A stretch of 64,000 bases of DNA from Paraburkholderia agricolaris (GTDB taxonomy: Bacteria; Pseudomonadota; Gammaproteobacteria; Burkholderiales; Burkholderiaceae), in assembly GCF_009455635.1 (NCBI RefSeq), contig NZ_QPER01000001.1, forward strand, positions 2,728,001 to 2,792,000, in the 5' to 3' direction. How positions within the stretch are numbered: the stretch's first letter is position 1; each line of letters opens with the position of its first letter. The notes under the pieces are model-generated. The model was given only the letters and a program-made list of their open reading frames with translations. It did no database searches and was not told the DNA's origin. Positions 8,175 through 16,996 of this stretch are shown here, piece by piece. The position numbers were made by a program, and so were the translations under genes.

Positions 8175-9023
8175 TTATGTATTGCGCCGAGCGTTCTTCC
8201 ATACGACGGGAAACAGCGGATGCTCCAGCGGTGCGCCTTCGGGCAGTGTTTCTGCGAGACCCGGAAAGTCAGGAGAGGTGCGCCACCGGCGTGGCGCATG
8301 GCGAATGTCGTCGCCGACGAAACGCACCGAGAATGCACGCCGGCGTGTCTGCCCACTCACGCCGCCGGAAGCATGGAGCGTCAGCATGTTGAAGCACACC
8401 ATGTCGCCGGGCTGGAGTGCCCAGCCCACAATCGGAAACGCCGCGCGATCCGCTTCTACGTCCGGCAAATCGGCGAGGCTGCCTTCGGGAAACCACCTGG
8501 CTTCGTTATCCATGAAGGTGCGCGGCATCAGCCAGGGGCCAAGATGCGAACCCGCGACGAACTCCAGGGTCGACTCGCGCGTGACCGGATCGACCGGAAT
8601 CCACATGCTCACGTTGTCACTGCCGACGATGTTGTAGTACGGCTGATCCTGATGCCAGGGCGTGCGCTGCCGTGTATTCGGCTCCTTCACCAGCAGATGA
8701 TCGTGATGCAGCCGCACCGTCTCGCAGTCGAGCAACGCACCGGCCACCGCGGGCGCCGCCGAGTTGAAAATAAACGCGCGATAAGCCTCGTTTTCCTGCC
8801 AGTTGCAGAAGTCTTCGAAGAACCAGCCCGGATCGTCAGGCCTGCTTGCTACCTTCGCGCGCGGGCTCGGCGTTTGCAGATTGCGCTCGATGCCGGAACC
8901 CAGCAACGCGACTTCGTCTTCCGTAAAAATGTTGCGGATACATACTGCGCCATCGCGGCGAAAATCTTCGACCAGTTGCGGCGTCACCGCCCGCGCGATA
9001 CGCGCGCTCACGCTATCCAACAT
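8175..9023 (-). CDS. Phytanoyl-CoA dioxygenase (PhyH) family Fe(II)/2-oxoglutarate oxygenase
   Basis: About 282 residues. The facial triad is visible: H-x-D in TPWHQDQPYYN and the distal His in MVCFNMLTLHASGG. An Arg in the closing RRRAFSVRFVGDD segment fits 2-oxoglutarate binding. PhyH proteins hydroxylate varied small molecules and are often misread as acting on phytanoyl-CoA. The start at 9023 was preferred because GGAG lies six bases before it; an in-frame ATG at 9035 is possible. It follows an amino-acid binding protein and an M20 amidohydrolase on the same strand, so an amino acid or N-acyl amino acid derivative is the likelier substrate class. That is inference. Confidence 0.82.
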   Translation of the reverse strand: MLDSVSARIARAVTPQLVEDFRRDGAVCIRNIFTEDEVALLGSGIERNLQTPSPRAKVASRPDDPGWFFEDFCNWQENEAYRAFIFNSAAPAVAGALLDCETVRLHHDHLLVKEPNTRQRTPWHQDQPYYNIVGSDNVSMWIPVDPVTRESTLEFVAGSHLGPWLMPRTFMDNEARWFPEGSLADLPDVEADRAAFPIVGWALQPGDMVCFNMLTLHASGGVSGQTRRRAFSVRFVGDDIRHAPRRWRTSPDFPGLAETLPEGAPLEHPLFPVVWKNARRNT

Positions 9024-9063
9024 GCCTGACTCCATTTGAAAGATCGTCGACGGGACGCTGATT

Positions 9064-9840
9064 TCAGTCGCCGTAGATATTGAAATTGAAGTACTTCGCG
9101 GCGACCTTCTGATACACACCGTCGTGACGGATCGTGTCGATCGCCTGATTGATGCGCGTTTCGAGCGGTGCATCGCCCTTACGGATGCCGATCGCCACGT
9201 CACCCGACACGCGGCTGTCCGTCACCGGCCCGCCCGCGAGAGCGAAGCCCTTGCCGCGCGGCGTCTTCAGGAAACTGAAGTCGACTTGCACCGCGGCCTG
9301 AAACGCCGCGTCGAGCCGACCGGTCACCAGATCCTGATAGATCTGATCCTGTGTCTGGTACGGCACCACCGTGACGCCCTTCGGCTCCCATTCGGTCTTG
9401 GCGAAGGCTTCCTGGGTCGAGCCCTGCACCACACCGACGCGCTGCCCCTGGAGCGCCTGTGCCGTGGGTTGCAGCTTCGAACCGGTGCGCGCGATCAACG
9501 CAGACGGGCCGTTGTAGAGCCGATTCGTGAAATCGATCTGCTGACGCCGCGCCGCCGTGGCCGACATCGCCGAGAGAATCGCATCGAACTTGCGGGCCTT
9601 GAGCGCCGGGATCATGCCGTCGAAATTCTGCTCGACCCACACGCACTTCTGATGCAGGCTCGCGCAGATCGCATTGCCCAGCTCGATATCGAAGCCCACC
9701 AGTGAACCGTCCGGCGCCTTGGATTCGAACGGCGGATAGCTCGGATCCACCCCGAAACGGATCACCTGCTGATCCTGGGCATGAACCACAGCGGGCAACA
9801 TCGCCAGTCCGCACAATGCCGAGAGAAGAAGCTGCTTCAT
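9064..9840 (-). CDS. Periplasmic amino-acid-binding protein (Lys/Arg/Orn/His type)
   Basis: 258 residues with a clear signal peptide (MKQLLLSALCGLAMLPAVVHA, cut after AHA-like VHA, split here only for reference). The mature start IRFGVDPSYPPFESK and GFDIELGNAICASL are typical of the HisJ/ArgT cluster of solute-binding proteins. VVQGSTQEAFA near residue 140 belongs to the ligand hinge region. GGAG lies eight bases before the ATG. No permease or ATPase gene is adjacent, so it must share a transporter encoded elsewhere. It lies between the M20 amidohydrolase and PhyH genes in one - strand operon. A paralogue is at 12231-13010. Confidence 0.88.
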   Translation of the reverse strand: MKQLLLSALCGLAMLPAVVHAQDQQVIRFGVDPSYPPFESKAPDGSLVGFDIELGNAICASLHQKCVWVEQNFDGMIPALKARKFDAILSAMSATAARRQQIDFTNRLYNGPSALIARTGSKLQPTAQALQGQRVGVVQGSTQEAFAKTEWEPKGVTVVPYQTQDQIYQDLVTGRLDAAFQAAVQVDFSFLKTPRGKGFALAGGPVTDSRVSGDVAIGIRKGDAPLETRINQAIDTIRHDGVYQKVAAKYFNFNIYGD

Positions 9841-9918
9841 GAAGTCTCCTGTTGTTCTGTTGAGTTCGAATCGATCGCCACGCTGGCGCGATCGACAGCG
9901 CTTGTCGGGTAAAAAAGA

Positions 9919-11082
9919 TCAGGCGAGAAAGCGTTCGACGAGCCGGACCCAGTAGCCCGCGCCGGTCATCAGAATGTCGTCGTTAAAGTCATAGCCCGGG
10001 TTGTGCACCATGCAACTACCTTCGCCGTCGCCATTGCCGATGATCAGGTAGCAACCCGGGCACTTCTGCAGGAACCACGCAAAATCCTCGCTGCCGGTGA
10101 GCGGCTGCAGATCGGCGATCATCCCCTCGTCACCCACCCAGTCGCGCGCCACGCCGCTCGCAAAGTCGGTCATAGCCGCGTCGTTGACGAGCACCGGATA
10201 GTTTGCTTCGTAGGTCACTTCCGCACGCGCGCCGTACACGGCCGCCTGGGCCTGCACCACGTCGCGAATGCGCTGTTCGAGCGCGTCGCGAACCTCGGGG
10301 CGTAGCGCCCGCACCGAGATGTTCATGTTCGCTTCATCGGGAATCACGTTGGAGGCTTCACCCGCATGGATCGCGCCGATCGTGATGACGGCCATGTCGA
10401 GCGGCGCCACGTTGCGCGACACGATGGTCTGCAGTGCAAACACAATGGCGGCACACACCACGATCGGATCGACAGTCTTGTGCGGCATTGCGCCATGCCC
10501 CCCGTAGCCGATCACGCGCACCGTGACCTGATCGGCGGAGGCCATGAACGGCCCCGCGCGAAATCCCAGTTTTCCTGCGGGAAAACCCGGCATGTTGTGC
10601 ATCGCAAACACGGCGTCACACGGGAATTGCGTGAGCACGCCGTCTTCGAGCATGCGGCGTGCGCCGGCCAGACCTTCCTCGGCGGGTTGGAAAATCAGAT
10701 TGAGCGTGCCGTTGAAGGCGCGTGTTGTTGCCAGTTGCTTTGCCGCGGCGAGCAGCATCGCCGTGTGGCCGTCGTGGCCGCATGCGTGCATCTTGCCAGG
10801 ATGAACTCTCGCATAGGGCAGCCCGGTTCGTTCGTTGACAGGCAGCGCGTCCATGTCCGCGCGCAAACCGATGCTGCGTGTGCCGTCACCCGCTTTCAGC
10901 GTGCCGACAAGGCCGGTGCCCGCGAGCCCGCGGTGCACCTCGTAGCCCCATTCGGCGAGCCGCCCGGCGACCAGATCACTCGTCATGAACTCCTGATAGC
11001 CCAATTCAGGATGCGCATGAATGGATTGGCGCAACTGGATCATTTCCTCGGTACTTGCCTGCATATCGCAATGGGTATTCAT
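9919..11082 (-). CDS. M20 family amidohydrolase/aminoacylase (hippurate hydrolase-like)
   Basis: 387 residues with all family blocks: RADMDALPV, HACGHDGHTAMLL (metal ligands), LIFQPAEEG (catalytic and ligand Glu), GYGGHGAMPH in the dimerisation domain and LTGSEDFAWF near the C-terminus. M20D enzymes hydrolyse N-acyl amino acids, hippurate or related amides in the cytoplasm. It is the first gene of a - strand operon with a binding protein and a PhyH oxygenase and is divergent from a LysR gene. A pathway in which an imported N-acylated amino acid is deacylated and then hydroxylated would fit but is inference. Confidence 0.9.
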   Translation of the reverse strand: MNTHCDMQASTEEMIQLRQSIHAHPELGYQEFMTSDLVAGRLAEWGYEVHRGLAGTGLVGTLKAGDGTRSIGLRADMDALPVNERTGLPYARVHPGKMHACGHDGHTAMLLAAAKQLATTRAFNGTLNLIFQPAEEGLAGARRMLEDGVLTQFPCDAVFAMHNMPGFPAGKLGFRAGPFMASADQVTVRVIGYGGHGAMPHKTVDPIVVCAAIVFALQTIVSRNVAPLDMAVITIGAIHAGEASNVIPDEANMNISVRALRPEVRDALEQRIRDVVQAQAAVYGARAEVTYEANYPVLVNDAAMTDFASGVARDWVGDEGMIADLQPLTGSEDFAWFLQKCPGCYLIIGNGDGEGSCMVHNPGYDFNDDILMTGAGYWVRLVERFLA

Positions 11083-11227
11083 TCGCTGCCGTCCGTGGTT
11101 TAGTTTGAAACGTGTTCGACTGGCGCTACCGTATCGCGACAGAATCTGACAAGGGAGAGCTAGAATCGTGAACGTGGCAACCCGAAGCGAACACGTCGTT
11201 GCATCAGATCCTTACCGTTGAGACCGC

Positions 11228-12178
11228 ATGAAACTCCATCAACTCAGTACGTTGGTTGCCATCGCCGACGCTGGCGGTATTCGCGGCGCGGCGCGGGCGC
11301 TGAACGCCTCGCCCGCGGCAATTACCAAAAGCCTGCGTCAACTCGAGGAGAGCGTGCAGATGTCTCTGGTGGTGCGTACGTCCTCGGGAGTTACCCTGAC
11401 CGCGAGCGGCCAGGCGCTGCTGGTTCACGCACGCCTCATGGTCGGCGAGATGGCGCGTGCCCACGAAGCCATGAATACACTGCGCGGTGCGCCCCAAGGC
11501 AAGCTCGCGATAGCGGTGACGCCGTGGATCGCGATGACTTTTCTGCCTGAGACAGTGACGCGTTTCTGCGAACGGATGCCCGACATCCGACTCGAATTCT
11601 TTGAAGGGTTGTTGCCTATTGCCAATCCGCGTCTGCGCGATGGCAGCCTGGATTTCTTCATTGGCAGGCCGACCCCAGGCGCCCTGGGCGTTGAATTCCA
11701 CTACCGTCCGCTCTTCTCTTCTTCCTGTGCACTCGTGGCGCGCGCAGGGCATCCCCGTGCGAATTGCCGCTCACTCGCGGAGCTGACCGATCTGGACTGG
11801 ATACTGACGTGGGACCCGACAAACGACAGTCCGCAGGCCGAGAATATTTTCACGCGCCACAACGTGCCTGTGCCACGACAAATTCACCTGGCCCATTCGT
11901 TCTCGATCGCCGTCGCACTGCTCAGAAAGACGGACATGGTGAGCGTATTTCCGTGGCCGCTGGTGGAAGTGAGCGCGGTGCGCGAGAACCTCTGCGTCTT
12001 CCCGCTGCGTGAGCAACTTGAAGACGCGATGGTTAGCGTGATCTCGCGCAGCGGCCATCCGTTAAGCGCTGCGTCCGAGTGCTTTATCGAATGCCTGATC
12101 GAAACGATTCGTGAAGGGTTCAACTCCACTTCACCGGAAACGCGCAACGTGCTGCAGTCGGTGGAGTTGTTGATCTGA
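11228..12178 (+). CDS. LysR-family regulator
   Basis: 316 residues. The N-terminal helix-turn-helix has KLHQLSTLVAIADAGGIRGA and LNASPAAITKSLRQLEES, and the effector domain starts near residue 90. It is divergent from the M20 amidohydrolase operon across 145 bases, which is the usual arrangement for a regulator of that operon, and convergent with the second binding-protein gene, whose stop is 53 bases beyond its own. Confidence 0.87.
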   Translation: MKLHQLSTLVAIADAGGIRGAARALNASPAAITKSLRQLEESVQMSLVVRTSSGVTLTASGQALLVHARLMVGEMARAHEAMNTLRGAPQGKLAIAVTPWIAMTFLPETVTRFCERMPDIRLEFFEGLLPIANPRLRDGSLDFFIGRPTPGALGVEFHYRPLFSSSCALVARAGHPRANCRSLAELTDLDWILTWDPTNDSPQAENIFTRHNVPVPRQIHLAHSFSIAVALLRKTDMVSVFPWPLVEVSAVRENLCVFPLREQLEDAMVSVISRSGHPLSAASECFIECLIETIREGFNSTSPETRNVLQSVELLI

Positions 12179-12230
12179 AGGCGGCGAAATCCGGCAAGCT
12201 GGCAGACACTGCCGGCACGCCGCGAGTTGA

Positions 12231-13010
12231 TCAGGGTGCTGCGATGTCGAAATCGAAGTAGCGCTGCTCGATTTTCCTGTAAGTGCCGTCCTTGACCATA
12301 GAGGCGATCGCGCCGTCGATTTTCTCGCGTAAGGCCGTATCGTCTTTGCGCAGGCCGATAGCGGCGCCTTTGCCAAGCGTTTTGGCGTCAGTCACGGGTT
12401 CGCCGAGAAACGCGTAGTCCGCGCCTTGCGGGGTCTTCAGAAATCCCTGGTTGCCGGCAATCATGTCGGTAAGCGTGACGTCGATACGGCCTGCGCGCAG
12501 GTCGGTATAAACCTGCTCCTGATTGGCGTACGACACCACGTCGATACCCGCAGGTGCCCAATACGCCTTCGCATACGCTTCCTGAGTGGAACCTTGAGCG
12601 ACACCCACACGCTTGCCGCGCAATGAATCGACCGTCGGCTTGAGGTCACGCCCACGCCTCCCGATTAGCCGGCTCGGTGTATTGAACAAGGGCGTCGAGA
12701 AGGCGACCCGGGCCTCACGCTGCGGCGTAATGGACATCGCGGACAGAATCGCTTCGAATTTTCTTCCCTGGAGCGCCGGGATGATGCCGTCGAACGCCGT
12801 TTCGACCCACACGCATTTGACGTTCAGCCTGCGGCATATTTCGTTGCCGAGGTCGATCTCGAAGCCGACCAGTTGTCCGGACGGTGCTTTCGATTCGAAC
12901 GGCGCATAAGTAGGATCGACGCCGAAGCGAAGCTGCGCCGCATCGCTCGCGTTGGCGTTAGCACAGAATGCGGCGAACAGTAGTGCCAGACCAGCAATCG
13001 CGTTTTTCAT
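12231..13010 (-). CDS. Second periplasmic amino-acid-binding protein (Lys/Arg/Orn/His type)
   Basis: 259 residues, paralogous to the protein at 9064-9840: both have FGVDP-x-Y-x-PFESKAP at the mature start, a GSTQEAYAKA or GSTQEAFAKT block and a YFxFxI ending. The signal peptide runs from MKNAIAGLALLFAAFCANA to about residue 22. The ATG at 13010 was chosen because the signal sequence starts there; an ATG 18 bases upstream is in frame. Again no permease or ATPase is encoded nearby. A TTAGAAA at 13133-13139 and TTTCTAAA at 13188-13195 upstream could be operator half-sites. Confidence 0.86.
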   Translation of the reverse strand: MKNAIAGLALLFAAFCANANASDAAQLRFGVDPTYAPFESKAPSGQLVGFEIDLGNEICRRLNVKCVWVETAFDGIIPALQGRKFEAILSAMSITPQREARVAFSTPLFNTPSRLIGRRGRDLKPTVDSLRGKRVGVAQGSTQEAYAKAYWAPAGIDVVSYANQEQVYTDLRAGRIDVTLTDMIAGNQGFLKTPQGADYAFLGEPVTDAKTLGKGAAIGLRKDDTALREKIDGAIASMVKDGTYRKIEQRYFDFDIAAP

Positions 13011-14029
13011 GCGCACTCCAGTTCGCATGCACAGCGGCGTTCATCGAGGCCAAGGCTGGCTCGGCGGGGCGCGACTGTCGGGTTGACGGGTGAGAAACTC
13101 CGGCCTTTTGTTGCAATCGACCGTGGCCTAGCTTAGAAACTCAAAAAAATGGCGAACAGAGGGGTCTTCCTGTGTCATCGTTAAGTTTTTCTAAAGTCAC
13201 TCGTCCGCCAACTCCGGTCTAAGGGCAAGTCCGGACCTTCGGAAAGATGCTCTGACAATCGGATGGCCGGTTACGGGGCGGACCCGGTGCCTGAATGTCG
13301 GACCGACGACGCATGAGATCGCCGGGTTGTGGCCACCCTACCCGGTTACCCGATGCATGGCATGCACCGCGCTCTCAGGCTCCCGCCCTTGACCCGCGAC
13401 CGTAGTCGATAGCGGGCAGGCGTCAAGGGGCGATGGACCGTCTTGCCCGCCTCCTCCCTCGCTTTGTTCTTTGACGGCTGCCCGCCATCGGCTCCTAAAG
13501 TCGCACGGGCGCAACCCCGGGAGCCTCGCGACAACAAGGCCAACCCCGGGTTCCACCTGAAGGTGTCCAGTCGCAGCTGCAAGGCACATCCCCTCGCCCG
13601 ATTCAGGTCCTCAACCCCTTTTTGCTGTCGAGACTGCCAACCATCTGAAAAAGGCTTTGTCCGGGAGCAACGCAATGACCAAAGCTCGCACACCGCCAGC
13701 ATTCGCCAGGATGCATTGAAGCGTGACAGTTGTGTCTCGCCTGATCGACCAACGGCCCGCAACGGCAAGCCAATCCGTCACTGCGTTGCCGTCCATCAGA
13801 CCAAGTAACGGTGCCGGCAGACTGCTACCCGCGGTAGGTAGTGAAGCTCATACCGCAAAATGATTTCTTACCAGACTACCGTTCATCTAAGATGCGACTG
13901 AACCTTCGTTGCTCACTGCCAGCTCAACCCTTCAGGCGTCTTGAGTAGCAAGCAAATATTGGGGCTTCGTTCACAGCGGCGATGCGAAATGGCCCTACCC
14001 AAGGATTTAATGAGGCACAAGGAACGAAC
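13011..14029. other. Gene-poor stretch, left edge of the A+T-richer block
   Basis: About 1 kb with no protein I can recognise. Frames of 120-140 codons are open on both strands between 13346 and 13808, but they lack family motifs, a ribosome site or sensible composition. The part 13370-13800 is still G+C rich; from about 13850 the sequence becomes more A+T rich and the LysR gene of the lactam cluster follows. It may be a relic of an inserted element, which I cannot prove. No tRNA gene, integrase or terminal repeat is visible. Confidence 0.5.
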
Positions 14030-14935
14030 ATGTCGCTGACCATCCGTCAACTAAAGTACTTTGTAGCCACCGCCGAGTTGGGGCAGATATCCCAAGCTGC
14101 AATCCAACTGACCATCTCACAGTCCGCAGTTACGACCGCAATCCGGGACCTGGAAGACTCTCTCGGCACGCCGTTGTTTCTGCGCGCGGCCAATGGAGTC
14201 GTTCTTACAAACACCGGTCGCCGGTTTTTGAATCATGCGTACACCATCCTGTCCTCCGTAGAGGAAGCTATGCGCGTGCCAAACCTCGAGAGTACCTTGA
14301 CGGCGAAGCTCGCGATTGCGGCGAGCTACACGGTACTTGGATATTTTCTTCCGCATCACCTGATGCGACTACACTCGCTGTACCCCAAGCTCGAAGTGCA
14401 ACTCTACGAACTCAACCGGGAGGCTATCGAAGAGGGATTGATTCAGGGCAGATACGACCTGGCAGTCCTGCTTACCTCCAATGTGTCGAACCCCGACCTC
14501 ATCCTGGAGCCGATTGTGCATTCGGTCCGCCGGCTGTGGGTCGGGGCGCATCATCCGCTCCTTCAAAAGGCAAGCGTAAAATTTTCTGACGTATCCGTAG
14601 AGCCATTCGTCATGCTAACCGTCGATGAGGCTGCCCAGACCGCGATGAAGTATTGGAATCAGACCCAATATCAACCGAACGTAATTTTACGAACCTCTTC
14701 GGTTGAGGCCGTGCGTAGCATGGTCGCGAACGGGAGTGGTGTCGCCATATTGTCCGATATGGTCTACCGGCCATGGTCGCTCGAAGGGAAGCGCATCGAA
14801 ACCATGCTCCTTGAGGATGTAGTTCCTCCTATGAGCGTGGGCCTAGCCTGGCGCAAGGACATGGAAATTACTCCAGCAATCCAGGCAGTGCGGGAATATT
14901 TCAAGCACGCGTTTATGGAGCCGAGAGCCAGTTAG
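14030..14935 (+). CDS. LysR-family regulator of the lactam/Mo-hydroxylase block
   Basis: 301 residues. The helix-turn-helix spans SLTIRQLKYFVATAELGQIS and IQLTISQSAVTTAIRDLEDS, close to the CynR/CbbR-like branch. ATG at 14030 was chosen over an in-frame ATG 48 bases upstream because AAGGAA precedes it by six bases and the domain begins at once. Codon usage is less G+C biased than in the LysR genes outside this block. It lies on the same strand as the PxpA-type operon, 1 kb upstream of it, and is the only regulator in the block, so it is the best candidate controller of both converging operons. Confidence 0.85.
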   Translation: MSLTIRQLKYFVATAELGQISQAAIQLTISQSAVTTAIRDLEDSLGTPLFLRAANGVVLTNTGRRFLNHAYTILSSVEEAMRVPNLESTLTAKLAIAASYTVLGYFLPHHLMRLHSLYPKLEVQLYELNREAIEEGLIQGRYDLAVLLTSNVSNPDLILEPIVHSVRRLWVGAHHPLLQKASVKFSDVSVEPFVMLTVDEAAQTAMKYWNQTQYQPNVILRTSSVEAVRSMVANGSGVAILSDMVYRPWSLEGKRIETMLLEDVVPPMSVGLAWRKDMEITPAIQAVREYFKHAFMEPRAS

Positions 14936-15951
14936 CATAGGGGCCACGCCGTATGCATGCCACGCCCCAAAGCCGCTAATCCGCCAGCGGACGCAACGCT
15001 GACGTTTCGAGTCCAACACGTCCAAACGTCCCGATTGAAGATCGAACACCTATCCGTGGAGATTTGAACGACACCTGGCCGTTGCTGGCGCCACTGATGG
15101 ACGAGTCCGTATGTTGTTGAGCTGCGCAGTCACATTCTGGCGAATCATCGTGGCGGCATGTGCTCCCGTCGACGACTGGGTCATATTGGCGACCTGGGGT
15201 AGCCGAACCCAAACGCCGCTCGCGGCTTGCAGGGCATGCCCCCCAAACTGATTCCGTTTTCAATCAAACCGTAGAGAGCGACCGTACTTTGTGCGGATGC
15301 GTCGGCAGCAGCAAGTGCAAGCCGCAGCTTCATCTATCTCTCCAAACAGACGTGATTTCATACGGAACGCGTCACTTCCATGGTTTCGCCGATGAATCAA
15401 ATCATTGAGCAGTCACGCTCAATGACAAACATTAGTTATACGAATAGTTTAGCCACAGCCTATGGCTTCATGCGCGCACCGGTTGCCATCCAAGGTGGGG
15501 GAATGCCGCCTTTACAGCATCGACCGTCGCCAGGTCGAGCGAACTGTACAGGCGGCATTCTCGTCAGACCAGTTGTATTTTTGGATGCAACGGTATCGAA
15601 AATTTAGATGTCGACGTTCTACTGAGGGACCCTTTCGCCGCCGTGAGGTCGTGAGCATCGGCGCTCGTTGTGCAGGTTTTCATCCATCTCAAGGGCCGCG
15701 TGACAACGGGTTAGCGTACTTTTCAGGGCGCCATTCATCGGCGAAGGGCCGCCCCCCTCCACACAGTCTGTATCCCGCTCCGTTACAAATGGACCGCGGG
15801 TAATTACTTATAACGATGTGCGGACCGTTGGAAATAGAAAAAACAGATATCTCACATTGAAAAACAGAACTTTTTTGACATTCTGCCGACTGCTAACCTT
15901 CACAAATCCTGACGCAAGCTTTGCGTCGACGTCCGCTCAAGGGAGTTAGGA
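14936..15951. other. Non-coding region upstream of the lactam operon
   Basis: About 1 kb with no convincing gene. Short open frames at 15380-15800 have no family features. It contains the 60-bp hairpin at 15501-15560. The last 120 bases are A+T rich and should hold the promoter of the 15952 operon; a TTGACA is at 15876-15881, but no well-spaced -10 element follows it. Confidence 0.45.
15501..15560. repeat. 60-bp two-tier hairpin (REP-like)
   Basis: GAATGCCGCCTTTACAG at 15501-15517 pairs with CTGTACAGGCGGCATTC at 15544-15560 with a single mismatch. Inside, TCGACC and GGTCGA form a second stem around a seven-base loop. Intergenic hairpins with GAATG...CATTC ends are common dispersed elements in beta- and gamma-proteobacteria. 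Whether this one is dispersed in the genome cannot be judged from one copy. Confidence 0.55.
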
Positions 15952-16728
15952 ATGGGGAAGCAGAGTATCGATTTGAATTCAGATATGGGCGAAGGATTTG
16001 GTCCCTGGCTAATTGGCGATGGAGTTGATGAGGAGATTATGCCCCTCATTAGCTCAGCTAACATAGCAACGGGATTCCATGCAGGCGACCCAAACATCAT
16101 GGCGAGAACCGTGCTGGTCGCTAAAGAAACGGGAGTCCAGGTCGGAGCCCATCCCGGTTTTCGCGACCTTGCTGGCTTTGGCCGTCGACATATCAATGAA
16201 ACACCACAAGCCTTGGTGCACGACATCATTTATCAACTCGGGGCATTGCGAGAGTTCGCGCGTGTCGCGAATGTCACGCTTCAGCACGTGAAACCTCACG
16301 GCGCTCTTTACATGCACGCCGCGTCAAACGAGCCACTCTCCCGCTTACTGGTCGAGACCTTGAGGAAGACGGAACCAAGCCTTCTCCTGTTCTGCATGCA
16401 ATCCTCCATCACGTACAAGATTGCACAGGAGTATGGACAGCCGGTGGTGCGTGAGTTCTATGCGGACCGTGATTACGATCGAAGCGGTTCTATCGTTTTC
16501 ACCCGCAGAGTTCAAAGGCTAGACCCCCAGCAGGTAGCGGACAAAGTTGTACGTGCGTGTATCGATGGAAAAGTTAAAACCGTCGACGGCGCCGATATCG
16601 ACATCGACTTCGATTCGATTTGCATCCACAGCGACACGCCGGGCGCACTTTCACTTATCAAGGTGACGCGTGAAGCACTTCAGGCAAATGGCATAAGAAT
16701 TGAAGCACCTTTTTCGCCTTCCCATTAA
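15952..16728 (+). CDS. pxpA: LamB/YcsF family protein, PxpA-like lactamase subunit
   Basis: 258 residues, the usual PxpA length. Family blocks are all present: [11 protein letters not shown] at residue 6, [14 protein letters not shown] near 35, [16 protein letters not shown] near 63, [12 protein letters not shown] near 107, [13 protein letters not shown] near 165 and CIHSDTPGA near 230. In E. coli and Bacillus, PxpA works with PxpB and PxpC to hydrolyse 5-oxoproline with ATP. AAGGGAG stands just before the ATG. It heads an operon in which biotin carrier and biotin carboxylase genes lie between pxpA and pxpBC, so the lactam opened here need not be 5-oxoproline. The symbol denotes family, not substrate. 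Confidence 0.88.
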   Translation: MGKQSIDLNSDMGEGFGPWLIGDGVDEEIMPLISSANIATGFHAGDPNIMARTVLVAKETGVQVGAHPGFRDLAGFGRRHINETPQALVHDIIYQLGALREFARVANVTLQHVKPHGALYMHAASNEPLSRLLVETLRKTEPSLLLFCMQSSITYKIAQEYGQPVVREFYADRDYDRSGSIVFTRRVQRLDPQQVADKVVRACIDGKVKTVDGADIDIDFDSICIHSDTPGALSLIKVTREALQANGIRIEAPFSPSH

Positions 16729-16752
16729 TGTCAAAAACTGAGCGACATATCA

Positions 16753-16995
16753 ATGCCTATTCACGAGATTCTGAGTCCCCTACCCGGAACCTTCTACCGA
16801 CGCGCCGCCCCAGATCAACCGTACTTCGTCGAAGTCGACTCCACTGTCGCTAGCGGTGCGGTTGTCGGCCTGGTAGAGGTCATGAAGCAATTCACCGAGG
16901 TCGAAGGCCACGTGTCCGGAAGAGTAGTTGAGGTTACTGTGGAAGATGGCGAACCGGTCGACGCCGGTCAGGTCATCATTCGCATCGAGGAATGA
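16753..16995 (+). CDS. Biotin carboxyl carrier protein (short, PxpABC-associated form)
   Basis: Only 80 residues, a bare biotinyl domain without the Pro/Ala-rich N-terminal extension of the housekeeping AccB. The biotin site is VEVMKQF with the lysine at residue 45; the common form is EAMKM, so the flanking residues differ but Met-Lys is kept. The ending VDAGQVIIRIEE is typical of the fold. The gene is 24 bases after pxpA and one base before the biotin carboxylase gene, so the two products should form a carboxylation pair dedicated to this operon. Confidence 0.85.
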   Translation: MPIHEILSPLPGTFYRRAAPDQPYFVEVDSTVASGAVVGLVEVMKQFTEVEGHVSGRVVEVTVEDGEPVDAGQVIIRIEE

Positions 16996-16996
16996 T

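Noticed and set aside
13443..13808. 121-codon + strand open frame in the left gene-poor stretch
   Set aside because: An equally long frame is open on the opposite strand, there is no ribosome site, and the product is rich in Pro, Arg, Ser and Cys without motifs.
15876..15881. TTGACA as -35 element of the lactam operon promoter
   Set aside because: No -10-like hexamer at 16-18 bases; only TAACCT at a 13-base spacing, so I do not call a promoter.
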